Assembly (NCBI RefSeq): GCF_000425065.1
Contig: NZ_AULB01000024.1
Location: forward strand, 62,001 to 126,000
Reading direction: 5' to 3'
DNA from: Actinomadura rifamycini DSM 43936
GTDB lineage: Bacteria > Actinomycetota > Actinomycetes > Streptosporangiales > Streptosporangiaceae
DNA length: 64,000 nucleotides
This document shows, piece after piece, positions 29,458 through 38,458 of the stretch. The notes below the pieces were generated by a model. It had not been told where the DNA came from, searched no databases, and saw nothing but the letters and a program-made list of their open reading frames with translations. Made by a program: the position numbers and the translations under genes. The stretch's first letter is position 1. Each line of letters opens with the position of its first letter.

Positions 29458-29511
29458 TCAGCCTGCGCGCCGACCAAGTACTACGAGGATGATGGTGGAG
29501 ATGCTCTGCAC
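29458..29511 (-). CDS. Leader peptide of ilvB (branched-chain amino acid attenuator)
   Basis: A 17-codon frame from the GTG at 29509-29511: VQSISTIILVVLGRRAG, then TGA. It holds three Ile, two Leu and two further Val, six of them in one run (I-I-L-V-V-L). This is the classical design for sensing charged Ile, Leu and Val tRNAs, and similar ilvB leaders ending GxRxG are known in Actinobacteria. The putative -10 element ends about seven bases upstream of the GTG, so the leader is probably translated from a leaderless mRNA. Confidence 0.85.
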   Translation of the reverse strand: MQSISTIILVVLGRRAG

Positions 29512-29518
29512 GGGCCCC

Positions 29519-29547
29519 ACTTTCGCCGATGTGCGCCCGCCGGTCAA
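29519..29547 (-). promoter_or_regulatory. Probable ilvB promoter
   Basis: TTGACC (29542-29547) and GAAAGT (29519-29524) with a 17-bp spacer. The -10 is weak but is well placed, with transcription starting at or near the GTG of the leader peptide. Confidence 0.5.
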
Positions 29548-29562
29548 ATCCGTGAACACATT

Positions 29563-29579
29563 GTCTCACCATATGAGAC
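29563..29579 (-). promoter_or_regulatory. LtbR/NdgR-like operator upstream of ilvB
   Basis: The palindrome GTCTCA-TATGG-TGAGAC on the minus strand contains CATATGGTGAGA, 11 of 12 matches to the LtbR (IclR-type leucine/tryptophan regulator) motif CA(T/C)ATAGTGAGA as I recall it. It lies 16 bp upstream of the -35 element. A related box lies at leuB. Confidence 0.6.
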
Positions 29580-29594
29580 GGAATGTGGCGGGGT

Positions 29595-32438
29595 TCACCC
29601 CGGCAGCGGCAGCGGGATCTCACCGCTGACGTCGTCCCCGCCGCCCGCCAGGTTCGTCCGGACGAGCGACTCGACCCGCCCCGCCGCCATCGGCCGCGCC
29701 ACCAGGAACCCCTGCCCGCGCGGGCAGCCCATCTCCCGCAGCAGCTCGAGCTGCTCGGGCCGCTCGATGCCCTCCGCCACCACCGTCAGCCCGAGGTCGC
29801 TGCCCAGCCGGACGATCGTGCGGGTGAGCAGCGTGCTCGTCTCGTCCGTGCCGAGCCCCGCGACGAACGACGGGTCGATCTTGATGACGTCCACCGGGAG
29901 CCGCCCGAGGTACGCCAGCGACGCGTAGCCGGTGCCGAAGTCGTCGATCGCCAGCCGGACGCCGAGGTCGCGGAGCGCCTCCAGCCGCTCCACGTTCGTC
30001 CCGTCGTCGACCAGCACCTCCTCCCGCACCTCCAGCGTGAGGGCGTGCGGCGGCAGGCCCGACTCCTCCAGCACCGCCGCGACCGTCTCCACGAACCGGG
30101 GCGCGCCGATCTGCCGGGCGGTGAAGTTCACCGACAGGCCGACGTCCCACGAGTCCGCCCGCCAGCGGGCCACCTCCCGGCACGCCTCCCGCAGCACCCA
30201 GTCGCCGAGCGGCAGCATCAGCCCCGCCTCCTCGGCCGGGCCGATGAACTCCTCCGGCGGCACCGCCTCGCTCCCCCGCCACCAGCGCAGCAGCGCCTCC
30301 ACGCCCGTCACCCGGGACGTCGCGAGGTCCACCACCGGCTGGAACTCCACCGCGAACTGCTCCTCGGCCAGCGCCCGCTGCAGGTCGCTGCCCAGCTCCA
30401 GCCGCCGGACGACGTCGGCGTGCATGTGCGGCGCGTACACCTCGACCCGGCCGCCGCCCATCTCCTTGGCGCGCGCCATCGCCAGGTCGCCGTTGCGCAG
30501 CAGGTCCGCGGCGCTGCGCCGGACGAGCCGCCCCGGGTCGGCGCCGCGGCCGGGCGGCCGCTCGTCGTCCCCGGCGAACGCGATCCCGACGCTCGCGGTC
30601 AGCGCGATCTGCTTGCCGCCGACCTGGTACGGGTCGGCCGACAGCACCCGCAGCAGCCGCCCCGCCAGCTCGACGGTCGCCTGCGTCTCCCGCTCGTCCG
30701 ACGGGAGCTGCACCAGCACCGCGAACTCGTCGCCGCCCCAGCGCGCCACCGTGTCGTCGGCCAGCACGTTGCCGCGCAGCCGCCGCGCGGCCTGCGCCAG
30801 TACCTGGTCGCCCGCCGCGTGCCCCGCCGAGTCGTTCACGTCGGTGAAGCCGTCCAGGTCGACGAACACCACCGCGATCTTGTCGCCGGACCGCTGCCGG
30901 GACAGCAGCTCCCGGGTCCGCTCCTCGAAGAACGACCGGTTCGGCAGCCCGGTGAGGCCGTCGTGGAACGTCAGGTGCGCGACCTGCCGCTGCAGCGCCG
31001 CCTGCTCGCTGAGGTCGCGGGTCGTCACCAGCAGCCGCCCGGACGACCCGCCGCTGTAGCGCGACACCGTCGACTCCGTCGGCAGCCACGTGCCGTCGGC
31101 CGCGCGGACCCGGCACGAGATGCGCAGGACGTCCTCGCCGAGGAACCCGTCCTCGGCCTCCAGGAACTCGGTGAAGACCTCCTCCAGCCGCGGCAGGTCC
31201 TCCGGGTGGACGAGGTCGAGCAGCGGCCGGCCGACCAGCTCGTCGGCCCCGTAGTGGTACGTCCGCAGGGCGCCCGCGCTCGCGTACTGCACGGTGGCGT
31301 CCAGGTCGCAGATCAGGACGGCGTCGTCGATGCTCTCCGACAGGGCGCGGAAGTGCTGCTCGCCCGCCTCGACCTCCCGGCGCAGCCGGTCGTTCTCGCG
31401 CAGCAGCGCCGCCAGCCGCGCCAGCAGCACCAGCGTCGCCGACCCCGCCACGAGCGGCACGACCGGCTCCATCCCGTGCCGCCCGGTCAGCGTGTGGCCC
31501 GCGATGAACAGCGCGGCCGCCGCGGCGACCGCCGCCGGGGCGATCCCGGGGCCGATCATCCGGCCGCGCCGCGCCCCGGAGTCGTCCGCCCGCGCCACGT
31601 CGGCGTCCGGTGGGAGGTCGTCGGTCGGCTCCGGCACCGGCTCCGTCCACGGGACGAGCATCAGCAGCAGCAGCCCGGCGAGCCGCAGGATGTCGGCGGG
31701 GTCCTCGGCGGGCGCGCCGCCGTGCAGCCGGACGAACGTCGTCACGATGTCGGCGATCGCGAACGCCGCCAGCGCGCCGTACCCCATCCAGGCGGGCCGG
31801 CGGTGCCCCCGCGCCGCCCCCAGCACGAACGGCAGCGCCCCGCACACCAGCGCGATGTCGATCAGCGGGTACAGCAGTTCGAGCAGGAACTCGGTCGGCG
31901 TCTCCCCCGACCGGTGGTACAGGGTGCTGAAGACCGCGACCCAGCCGAGGACGAACAGCCCGCAGACGCACACGTACGTGTCGGCCGCGTACCGCAGCCA
32001 CGTCCCCACGTCCCGCGGCGGGCTCACCGGGACGACCAGCCCCACGACCAGCGCGACCACGGCGAGCAGGTAGAACAGGTCCGGTACCGACAGGGACAGC
32101 GCGCTGCGGCTCGCGTAGTCGGCGAGGGCGCTGCCGACCGCGCCGAGGAACCAGCACGACGCGGCGATGCCGTACCAGCGCATGGACGCCCGCCAGATCC
32201 CGCCCGCCGACAGCCGCCGCAGGCCGCTCGCGCCGTCGCCGTCCCCGCCGCGGGGCCGTCCGGCCGACGCCAGCAGGGAGACCGCCGCGGCGCCCGCCGC
32301 GCCCGCCTCGGCCCACGTGATGAACGCCGTGCCGCCCCAGCCCGCCAGCGAGCCGACGGCGTACAGCACGCCGACGATCGCGGCGATGACGACCGGCAGG
32401 GCACGCGGCGGCATCCGCGTGGCGTTCTCGCCGCTCAT
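29595..32438 (-). CDS. Membrane PAS-GGDEF-EAL protein (cyclic-di-GMP turnover)
   Basis: 947 aa. About 10 membrane helices fill residues 14-345. A PAS domain follows (360-475; HFRALSESIDDAVLICDLDA), then GGDEF (485-665) with an intact GGDEF at 568-572, and EAL (680-935) with EALLRW at 714-719, the DDFG motif at 832-835, IKIDPSF and VAEGIE. All main metal and base residues of EAL seem present, though the LEITE strand reads LEVREE. No RxxD inhibitory site precedes GGDEF, so product inhibition may be lacking. The domain set predicts both diguanylate cyclase and phosphodiesterase capacity; net direction cannot be told. Streptomyces has a similar gene beside ilvB. Confidence 0.92.
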   Translation of the reverse strand: MSGENATRMPPRALPVVIAAIVGVLYAVGSLAGWGGTAFITWAEAGAAGAAAVSLLASAGRPRGGDGDGASGLRRLSAGGIWRASMRWYGIAASCWFLGAVGSALADYASRSALSLSVPDLFYLLAVVALVVGLVVPVSPPRDVGTWLRYAADTYVCVCGLFVLGWVAVFSTLYHRSGETPTEFLLELLYPLIDIALVCGALPFVLGAARGHRRPAWMGYGALAAFAIADIVTTFVRLHGGAPAEDPADILRLAGLLLLMLVPWTEPVPEPTDDLPPDADVARADDSGARRGRMIGPGIAPAAVAAAAALFIAGHTLTGRHGMEPVVPLVAGSATLVLLARLAALLRENDRLRREVEAGEQHFRALSESIDDAVLICDLDATVQYASAGALRTYHYGADELVGRPLLDLVHPEDLPRLEEVFTEFLEAEDGFLGEDVLRISCRVRAADGTWLPTESTVSRYSGGSSGRLLVTTRDLSEQAALQRQVAHLTFHDGLTGLPNRSFFEERTRELLSRQRSGDKIAVVFVDLDGFTDVNDSAGHAAGDQVLAQAARRLRGNVLADDTVARWGGDEFAVLVQLPSDERETQATVELAGRLLRVLSADPYQVGGKQIALTASVGIAFAGDDERPPGRGADPGRLVRRSAADLLRNGDLAMARAKEMGGGRVEVYAPHMHADVVRRLELGSDLQRALAEEQFAVEFQPVVDLATSRVTGVEALLRWWRGSEAVPPEEFIGPAEEAGLMLPLGDWVLREACREVARWRADSWDVGLSVNFTARQIGAPRFVETVAAVLEESGLPPHALTLEVREEVLVDDGTNVERLEALRDLGVRLAIDDFGTGYASLAYLGRLPVDVIKIDPSFVAGLGTDETSTLLTRTIVRLGSDLGLTVVAEGIERPEQLELLREMGCPRGQGFLVARPMAAGRVESLVRTNLAGGGDDVSGEIPLPLPG

Positions 32439-32855
32439 CGCGCCGTGTCCCTTCCCGCCCCGCCTGGAGCGCTCGGTCCGGGCGCGCGACCGCAGCGCGC
32501 CGGGGAATTCGGGGTCCGCACCCTCACCGGCCCGATAACGCCTGGAGGGTCGAGGATCGTGCCCCCGCGCAGGGTCGGCGCGGGGCCGGCGGCGAGCGTG
32601 TCGGCTGCGCCGGCCGGAGATCAGCTCCGTCGCTGCGATGCGGGATCACCGTGACGCCCAATGTACGTTCCGTAGGTCACGGAGCGATTGAGGGAGTGCG
32701 TCCACCCGGCGACGAAGCGCGGCGAAGCACCATGTGAAGAACACGTTTGAGGAGACCGAAACACGATCGTCACCGATGCCCCGCATCACGCACAGTGACC
32801 ATTTCCGTGTCCGGCTCGCCCCGGTCGTGCCATCCTGGGACGCGGGAGGCCCATC
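32439..32855. other. 417-bp intergenic region between divergent genes
   Basis: Separates the leftward GGDEF-EAL gene and the rightward sugar dehydrogenase gene. The segment 32640-32780 is relatively A/T-rich and probably holds both promoters. No gene, tRNA or clear palindrome is seen. Confidence 0.45.
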
Positions 32856-33947
32856 ATGCGCAAGCACCCGACCGTCCCGGCGGCCGTCCTGGCGACCGTG
32901 CTCGCCCTGGCCGCCTGCTCCTCGGGCGGCGGCTCCGGCGGCTCCGGCGGCTCCGCGAGCCCGCCGCCCGGTCCGTCCGCCCCGGCGGGGTCCGTCCGCC
33001 CCGTGGCGACGGACCTCGAGGTGCCGTGGGCCGTGGCGTTCCTGCCCGGCGGCGACGCCCTCGTCACCGAACGGCAGAGCGCCCGGCTCCTGCGCGTCGC
33101 CCCGTCCGGCGAGACCTCGGCCGTCGCCACGGTCCCGGGCGTCGACCCGCTCGGCGAGGGCGGCCTGCTCGGCGTCGCCGTGTCCCCCGCGTTCGACGAC
33201 GACCGCCTCGTCTACCTGTACTACACCGCGGCCGACGACAACCGCGTCGTCCGGGCCGCCTACGACGGACGACGGCTCGGCGACCCGCAGCCGGTCGTCA
33301 CCGGCATCCCGAAGGGCTCGAACCACAACGGCGGACGCCTCGCGTTCGGCCCCGACGGCATGCTCTACGTCACGACCGGCGAGGTCGGCGACCCGTCCCT
33401 CGCGCAGGACCGCGACTCCCTCGGCGGCAAGATCCTCCGCGTCACCCCCGAGGGCGCCCCGGCCCCCGGCAACCCGTTCGGCAACCGCGTCTGGTCCTAC
33501 GGCCACCGCAACGTGCAGGGCATCGCGTGGGACGACCGGAAGCGCCTCTACGCCACCGAGTTCGGCCAGAACGAGTTCGACGAGGTGAACCTGATCGAGA
33601 AGGGCGGCAACTACGGCTGGCCCGAGGTCGAGGGCGAGGGCTCGCCCGACGACGAGTTCGTCGACCCCCTCGTCACCTGGACGACCGACGAGGCGTCCCC
33701 GTCCGGCCTCGCCTACGCGAACGGCTCCCTGTGGGCCGCCGCGCTCGCGGGCGAGCGCCTCTGGGAGGTCCCGCTGGCGGACGGCGGCGCCGGGGAGCCC
33801 CGCGCCCGCCTGCGGGGCGAGTACGGCCGCCTGCGGGCGGCCGTCCGGGCCCCGGACGGCACCCTCTGGGTCACCACGAGCAACCGCGACGGTCGCGGCG
33901 ACCCCGCGGATTCGGACGACCGAATCCTCACCGTCCCACTCCCATAA
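32856..33947 (+). CDS. PQQ-dependent sugar dehydrogenase-like lipoprotein
   Basis: 363 aa. The signal peptide ends in the lipobox LAAC (Cys21), followed by a Gly/Ser-rich linker, so the protein is tethered outside the membrane. The rest is a six-bladed propeller of the glucose/sorbosone dehydrogenase family: LEVPWAVAFLPGGDALVTER, GEGGLLGVAVSPAF, HNGGRLAFGPDGMLYVTTGE, WSYGHRNVQGIAWDD and GQNEFDEVNLIEKGGNYGWP. Such enzymes oxidise aldoses using PQQ and Ca2+. No PQQ synthesis genes are nearby, and some family members do not use PQQ, so activity is uncertain. It is a single gene. Confidence 0.88.
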   Translation: MRKHPTVPAAVLATVLALAACSSGGGSGGSGGSASPPPGPSAPAGSVRPVATDLEVPWAVAFLPGGDALVTERQSARLLRVAPSGETSAVATVPGVDPLGEGGLLGVAVSPAFDDDRLVYLYYTAADDNRVVRAAYDGRRLGDPQPVVTGIPKGSNHNGGRLAFGPDGMLYVTTGEVGDPSLAQDRDSLGGKILRVTPEGAPAPGNPFGNRVWSYGHRNVQGIAWDDRKRLYATEFGQNEFDEVNLIEKGGNYGWPEVEGEGSPDDEFVDPLVTWTTDEASPSGLAYANGSLWAAALAGERLWEVPLADGGAGEPRARLRGEYGRLRAAVRAPDGTLWVTTSNRDGRGDPADSDDRILTVPLP

Positions 33948-34036
33948 TCCGCGGAACCCCCATTGCGGACGATCCCATCGCCGAGGTATCCACCGCCCGA
34001 AACCGCCGATCCCGCGGCCGCGGCCGTCCCGCACCG

Positions 34037-34924
34037 TCAGGAGGCGGGGCGGCGGTGGTGGAGGAGCAGGATCGCCGGGACGCCGGCCGCCGCGGCGGCC
34101 GCGGCGTCCGGGACGAGCGGCGCGAGGGACCACGGCCACACGTCCCACGGGCCCGGACCGGCCGGGGGCGGGCCCTCCGGTCGCGGCGGGGCGGGCGGCA
34201 CGGGCTCCTCGCAGCGGCGGACCTCCAGGCCCGCGCCGAGCGCGGCGCGGACATGGTCGCCCACCGTGTGCCGGTGCGCCACCAGGCGTCCGGGCCGGCC
34301 CTCGGCGTCCCGGACGGGCGGGACCGAGCCCCGCGCGACGTGGTCCGGGTGCACGTCCGAGACCACCAGGTCGCCGCCCGGACGCAGCACGCGCGCGAAC
34401 TCGGCCAGCACCGGGGCGATGTCCGGGACGTGCATGAGGGCGAGCCCGGTCACGACCAGGTCCACCGAGGCGTCCCGCACCGGCAGGCGGTGCAGGTCGC
34501 CGCGGACGAAGCGCGCTTCCGGGACGCGGGCGCGGGCCCGGGCGAGCATGTCCGGCGACGCGTCCACGCCGATGGGGCGGTGGCCGCGGCGGGCGAGGAG
34601 CGAGGTGTGGCGGCCGGTGCCGCAGGCGGCGTCGAGGGCGACGCCCGGCGGGATCGTGTCCAGGATCTCCGCCAGGACGGGTGCCTCGACGTCGAACGCG
34701 GCGTTGGCGCCCTCGTCGTAGGCGGGCGCCCAGGAGCGGTAGCCGTCCACGACGTCGACGCGCTCGGCGTCCACGGCGTGCCGCAGGGACGGGTCGTCCA
34801 GCAGGCGCCGGACCTCGTCGAGGCGCGCCTCGACGAACGCGCGGTCGTGCTCGCCGGTGAACGCGCGCAGGAGGGCGAGGCCCTCGATGCCGAGCAGGTA
34901 GGCCAGCGGGTGCTGATGGATCAC
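34037..34924 (-). CDS. Class I SAM-dependent methyltransferase
   Basis: 295 aa. A helical N-terminal extension of about 85 residues (AYLLGIEGLALLRAFTGEHD) precedes a UbiE/Methyltransf_11 domain: motif I VALDAACGTGRHTSLLARRG, the acidic GVDASPDMLARARAR, then VRGDLHRLPVRDASVDLVVT and a VLRPGGDLVVSDVHPD post-motif III. The C-terminus is Pro-rich and hydrophobic (PAILLLHHRRPAS). The substrate is unknown. It follows gatB on the same strand after a hairpin and is probably transcribed alone. Confidence 0.85.
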   Translation of the reverse strand: MIHQHPLAYLLGIEGLALLRAFTGEHDRAFVEARLDEVRRLLDDPSLRHAVDAERVDVVDGYRSWAPAYDEGANAAFDVEAPVLAEILDTIPPGVALDAACGTGRHTSLLARRGHRPIGVDASPDMLARARARVPEARFVRGDLHRLPVRDASVDLVVTGLALMHVPDIAPVLAEFARVLRPGGDLVVSDVHPDHVARGSVPPVRDAEGRPGRLVAHRHTVGDHVRAALGAGLEVRRCEEPVPPAPPRPEGPPPAGPGPWDVWPWSLAPLVPDAAAAAAAGVPAILLLHHRRPAS

Positions 34925-34970
34925 ACGCGCGACGCTAACCGGCGGCGTGCCGGGCGGGCCATCGGTTTTC

Positions 34971-35003
34971 CGCCGCCCCGCGGCGCGGAGCCGCGGGGCG
35001 GCG
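34971..35003 (-). terminator. gatB terminator hairpin
   Basis: A perfect 14-bp stem CGCCGCCCCGCGGC and complement with a 5-nt loop, just past the gatB stop (35009). No T tract in the direction of gatB transcription. Confidence 0.6.
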
Positions 35004-35008
35004 GGGCG

Positions 35009-36505
35009 TCAGGACAGCTTCGCCAGGATCAGCTCGCGGGCGCGGCCCGCGTCGGCCTGGCCGCGGGTCGCCTTCATGACGGCGCCGACGAGCGCGCCGG
35101 CGGCGGCGACCTTCCCCGCGCGGATCTTGTCGGCGACGTCGGCGTTGTCCGCGATCACCTGGTCGATGACCGAGTTCAGCTCGCCCTCGTCGCTGACGAT
35201 CTTGAGGCCCCGCGCCGCGACGACCTCGTCGGGGGCGCCCTCGCCGGCGAGGACGCCGGTGAAGACCTGCCGGGCCAGCTTGTCGTTCAGCTCGCCGGCG
35301 GTGATCATCGCCTGGACGCGCGCGACCTGCTCCGGCGTGATCGGCAGGTCGGCCAGTTCGACGCCCTGCTCGGTCGCGCGGCGGGACAGCTCGTTCATCC
35401 ACCACTTGCGGGCGGCCGCGGCGTCGGCGCCCGCGGCGATCGTCGACTCGATGAGGTCGACGGCCCCCGCGTTGACGACGTCCCGCAGTTCGAGGTCGGA
35501 CAGGTTCCACTCCCGCTGGATGCGGGCGCGGCGGGCGGCGGGCAGCTCGGGCAGCGACGCGCGCAGCTCCTCGACCCACTCCCGCGACGGCGCCATCGGC
35601 ACCAGGTCGGGCTCGGGGAAGTACCGGTAGTCCTGCGCCTCCTCCTTGCTGCGCCCGCTGGTGGTGCCGCCCGTGTCCTCGTGGAAGTGGCGGGTCTCCT
35701 GCACGATCCGCCCGCCCTCGGACAGGACGCCCGCCTGCCGCTCGATCTCGGACCGGACGGCCCGCTCGACCGAGCGCAGCGAGTTGACGTTCTTCGTCTC
35801 GGTGCGGGTGCCCCACTCGTCGGCGCCGCGCGGCATCAGCGACACGTTGACGTCGCAGCGCATCGAGCCCTCCTCCATGCGGACGTCCGAGACGCCCAGG
35901 GAGCGGACGAGCTCGCGCAGCTCCGTCGCGTACGCGCGGGCCACGAGGGGCGCGCGGTCGCCGGTCGCGACGATCGGCTTGGTGACGATCTCGACCAGCG
36001 GGATGCCCGCGCGGTTGTAGTCGACGAGCGAGAACTCGGCGCCGTGGATGCGGCCCGTGCTGCCGCCGACGTGCAGCGACTTGCCGGTGTCCTCCTCCAT
36101 GTGGACGCGCTCGATCTCGATGCGGTACGTCTCGCCCTCGACCTCGACGTCCAGGTGGCCGTCGACGCAGAGCGGCTCGTCGTACTGCGAGATCTGGAAG
36201 TTCTTCGGCATGTCCGGGTAGAAGTAGTTCTTCCGGGCGAACCGGCACCACTCCACGATGTCGCAGTTCAGCGCGAGCCCGATCTTGACGATGCCCTCGA
36301 TCGCGGCGTGGTTCGTCACCGGCAGGGCGCCGGGCAGGCCGAGGCACACCGGGCACACCTGCGTGTTGGGCTCCGCCCCGAACGCCGTCGGGCAGCCGCA
36401 GAACATCTTCGACGCGGTGCCCAGCTCGATGTGCGTCTCGATCCCGAGCACCGGCTCGTACTTCGCGAGCGCTTCCTCGTAGGGCATGAAGGTCGCCGTG
36501 GTCAC
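35009..36505 (-). CDS. gatB: Aspartyl/glutamyl-tRNA amidotransferase subunit B
   Basis: 498 aa from a GTG at 36503-36505 with GGAGG upstream, overlapping the gatA stop by 4 nt (GTGA). GatB binds the misacylated tRNA and activates it by phosphorylation. GLETHIEL-type start (VLGIETHIELGTASKMFCGC), zinc-site Cys in CGCP and CPVCLGLPGALPV, the conserved YFYPDMPKNFQISQYDEPL, and KNVNSLRSVERA. The C-terminal helical YqeY-like tail domain (about 420-498) contacts tRNA and ends GQADAGRARELILAKLS. All are intact. Confidence 0.97.
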   Translation of the reverse strand: MTTATFMPYEEALAKYEPVLGIETHIELGTASKMFCGCPTAFGAEPNTQVCPVCLGLPGALPVTNHAAIEGIVKIGLALNCDIVEWCRFARKNYFYPDMPKNFQISQYDEPLCVDGHLDVEVEGETYRIEIERVHMEEDTGKSLHVGGSTGRIHGAEFSLVDYNRAGIPLVEIVTKPIVATGDRAPLVARAYATELRELVRSLGVSDVRMEEGSMRCDVNVSLMPRGADEWGTRTETKNVNSLRSVERAVRSEIERQAGVLSEGGRIVQETRHFHEDTGGTTSGRSKEEAQDYRYFPEPDLVPMAPSREWVEELRASLPELPAARRARIQREWNLSDLELRDVVNAGAVDLIESTIAAGADAAAARKWWMNELSRRATEQGVELADLPITPEQVARVQAMITAGELNDKLARQVFTGVLAGEGAPDEVVAARGLKIVSDEGELNSVIDQVIADNADVADKIRAGKVAAAGALVGAVMKATRGQADAGRARELILAKLS

Positions 36506-38001
36506 TTTGCCTCCACCAGTTCCGGGGCCTGCTTGAGCAGCGGGCCGCCCCAGCGGTCCTCGAGGGCGCGCTCGACGGCGGCGCCGACGCGGTAGACGCG
36601 GTCGTCGCCGAGGGTCGGGGCCATGATCTGCAGGCCGACCGGCAGGCCGTCGGCCAGCCCGCACGGCACCGAGACGGCGGCGTTGCCGGCGAGGTTCGAC
36701 GGGATCGTGCACAGGTCGGCCAGGTACATGGCCATGGGGTCGTCGGCGCGCTCGCCGATCGGGAACGCCGTCGTCGGCGTGGTCGGCGAGATCAGCACGT
36801 CGACCTGCTCGAACGCGGCCTCGAAGTCGCGCTTGATGAGCGTCCGGACCTGCTGCGCCTTGCCGTAGTAGGCGTCGTAGTAGCCGGACGACAGCGCGTA
36901 CGTGCCGAGCATGATCCGCCGCTTCACCTCGGGCCCGAAGCCCTCGGCGCGGGTCAGCGCCATGACCTCCTCGGCGCTGCGGGTGCCGTCGTCGCCGACG
37001 CGCAGGCCGTAGCGCATGGCGTCGAACCGGGCCAGGTTGGACGAGCACTCCGACGGGGCGATCAGGTAGTACGCGGGCAGCGCGTACGTGAAGTTCGGGC
37101 AGGAGACCTCGACGACCTTCGCGCCGAGCGACTCCAGCAGCTCGACGGTCTCGTCGAACCGGGCCGTGACGCCGGGCTGGTAGCCGTCCCCGGCGAACTC
37201 CTTCACGACGCCGACGCGCAGGCCGTTGACGTCCGCGCGGCGCGCCGCCTCGACGACGGGCGGGACGGGGCGGTCGACCGAGGTCGAGTCCATCCGGTCG
37301 TGGCCGCTGAACGCCTCGTGCAGCAGCGCCGCGTCGAGGACGTTGCGGGCGAACGGGCCCGGCGTGTCGAGCGACGACGCGAACGCGATGAGCCCGTACC
37401 GGGACGAGCCGCCGTAGGTGGGCTTCGCGCCGACGATGCCGGTGACCGCCGCGGGCTGCCGGATCGAGCCGCCGGTGTCGGTGCCCGTCGACAGCGGGGC
37501 CTCGTAGGCGGCGACCGCCGCGGACGACCCGCCGGACGAGCCGCCCGGGATGCGCTCGAGGTCCCACGGGTTGCGGGTGACGCCGTAGGCGCTGTTCTCC
37601 GTGGACGAGCCCATGGCGAACTCGTCCATGTTCGTCTTGCCGAGGATGACGAGCCCGGCCTCGCGCAGGCGGGCCGTCACGGTCGCGTCGTACGGCGGCC
37701 GCCACCCCTCGAGGATCCGGGACCCGGCGGTGGTGGGCATGTCCCGGGTGGTGAAGACGTCCTTGTGCGCGATCGGGACGCCGGCCAGCGGGCCGAGCTC
37801 CTCCCCCGCCGCGCGGCGCTCGTCGATCGCGCGGGCCTGCGCGAGGGTCGTCTCGCGGTCGACGTGCAGGAACGCGTGCACGCGCCCGTCGACGGCGGCG
37901 ATGCGGTCGAGGTGCGCCTCGGCGACCTCGACGGCGGACGCCTCCCCCGCGGCCATCAGCTCGCCGAGTTCGGCGGCGCCCTTCCTGACCAGCTCGCTCA
38001 T
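36502..38001 (-). CDS. gatA: Aspartyl/glutamyl-tRNA amidotransferase subunit A
   Basis: 499 aa. The glutaminase subunit, an amidase-signature enzyme that releases ammonia from Gln for transfer to Glu-tRNA(Gln) or Asp-tRNA(Asn). The Ser-cisSer-Lys triad is in GVPIAHKDVF (Lys), the Gly/Ser-rich IPGGSSGGSSAAVAA, and STGTDTGGSIRQPAAVTGIV (nucleophile region). Length is normal. It overlaps gatC by 1 nt and gatB by 4 nt, giving a tightly coupled gatC-gatA-gatB operon. Confidence 0.97.
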   Translation of the reverse strand: MSELVRKGAAELGELMAAGEASAVEVAEAHLDRIAAVDGRVHAFLHVDRETTLAQARAIDERRAAGEELGPLAGVPIAHKDVFTTRDMPTTAGSRILEGWRPPYDATVTARLREAGLVILGKTNMDEFAMGSSTENSAYGVTRNPWDLERIPGGSSGGSSAAVAAYEAPLSTGTDTGGSIRQPAAVTGIVGAKPTYGGSSRYGLIAFASSLDTPGPFARNVLDAALLHEAFSGHDRMDSTSVDRPVPPVVEAARRADVNGLRVGVVKEFAGDGYQPGVTARFDETVELLESLGAKVVEVSCPNFTYALPAYYLIAPSECSSNLARFDAMRYGLRVGDDGTRSAEEVMALTRAEGFGPEVKRRIMLGTYALSSGYYDAYYGKAQQVRTLIKRDFEAAFEQVDVLISPTTPTTAFPIGERADDPMAMYLADLCTIPSNLAGNAAVSVPCGLADGLPVGLQIMAPTLGDDRVYRVGAAVERALEDRWGGPLLKQAPELVEAK

Positions 38002-38300
38002 CAGGCTTCCTCCCCCAGGATCCGCGGCACCCGGAAGCGCTGCTCCTCGGCGGCCGGGGCGCCCGCGAGGGCCTGCTCCGGCGGCAGGGAGGGCCGGACC
38101 TCGTCGGCCCGGTAGACGTTGGTCAGCGGCAGCGCGTGCGAGGTCGGCGGGATGTCCTCCGCCGCGACCTCCTGCACCCGCGATACCGCGGAGATGATCT
38201 GGTCGAGCTGGCCCGCGAGATGATCGAGCTCATCGTCGCCGAGCGCCAGCCGGGACAGCCGGGCGAGGTGCGCCACCTCGTCACGGGTGATGGCGGACAT
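38001..38300 (-). CDS. gatC: Aspartyl/glutamyl-tRNA amidotransferase subunit C
   Basis: 99 aa from the ATG at 38298-38300 (MSAITRDEVAHLARLSRLAL). GatC wraps around GatA and GatB to stabilise the complex: the N-terminal helices (ELDHLAGQLDQIISAVSRVQ) and the extended DIPPTSHALPLTNVYRADEV linker are typical. First gene of gatCAB; its stop shares one base with the gatA start. The presence of gatCAB indicates the indirect route for Gln-tRNA and/or Asn-tRNA. Confidence 0.96.
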   Translation of the reverse strand: MSAITRDEVAHLARLSRLALGDDELDHLAGQLDQIISAVSRVQEVAAEDIPPTSHALPLTNVYRADEVRPSLPPEQALAGAPAAEEQRFRVPRILGEEA

Positions 38301-38458
38301 GAGTAAACCGTTCCTGGATTCGATTGGGTTGGGTCCCATCCTATGGGTCGGGCCCTCTCCGCCCGACCGGATTGCGCTGGCGGGACCCGGCGCGCCGTTT
38401 CAACCTCCCCTGGAGGGAATCTCTCGTTGGTCCCCCTTGGACGACGAGAGGAGCCGAC

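Noticed and set aside
35009..37705. gatB frame extended upstream through gatA to 37705
   Set aside because: Upstream residues are Arg-rich shadow of gatA. The GTG at 36505 has a GGAGG site and the typical four-base overlap with gatA.
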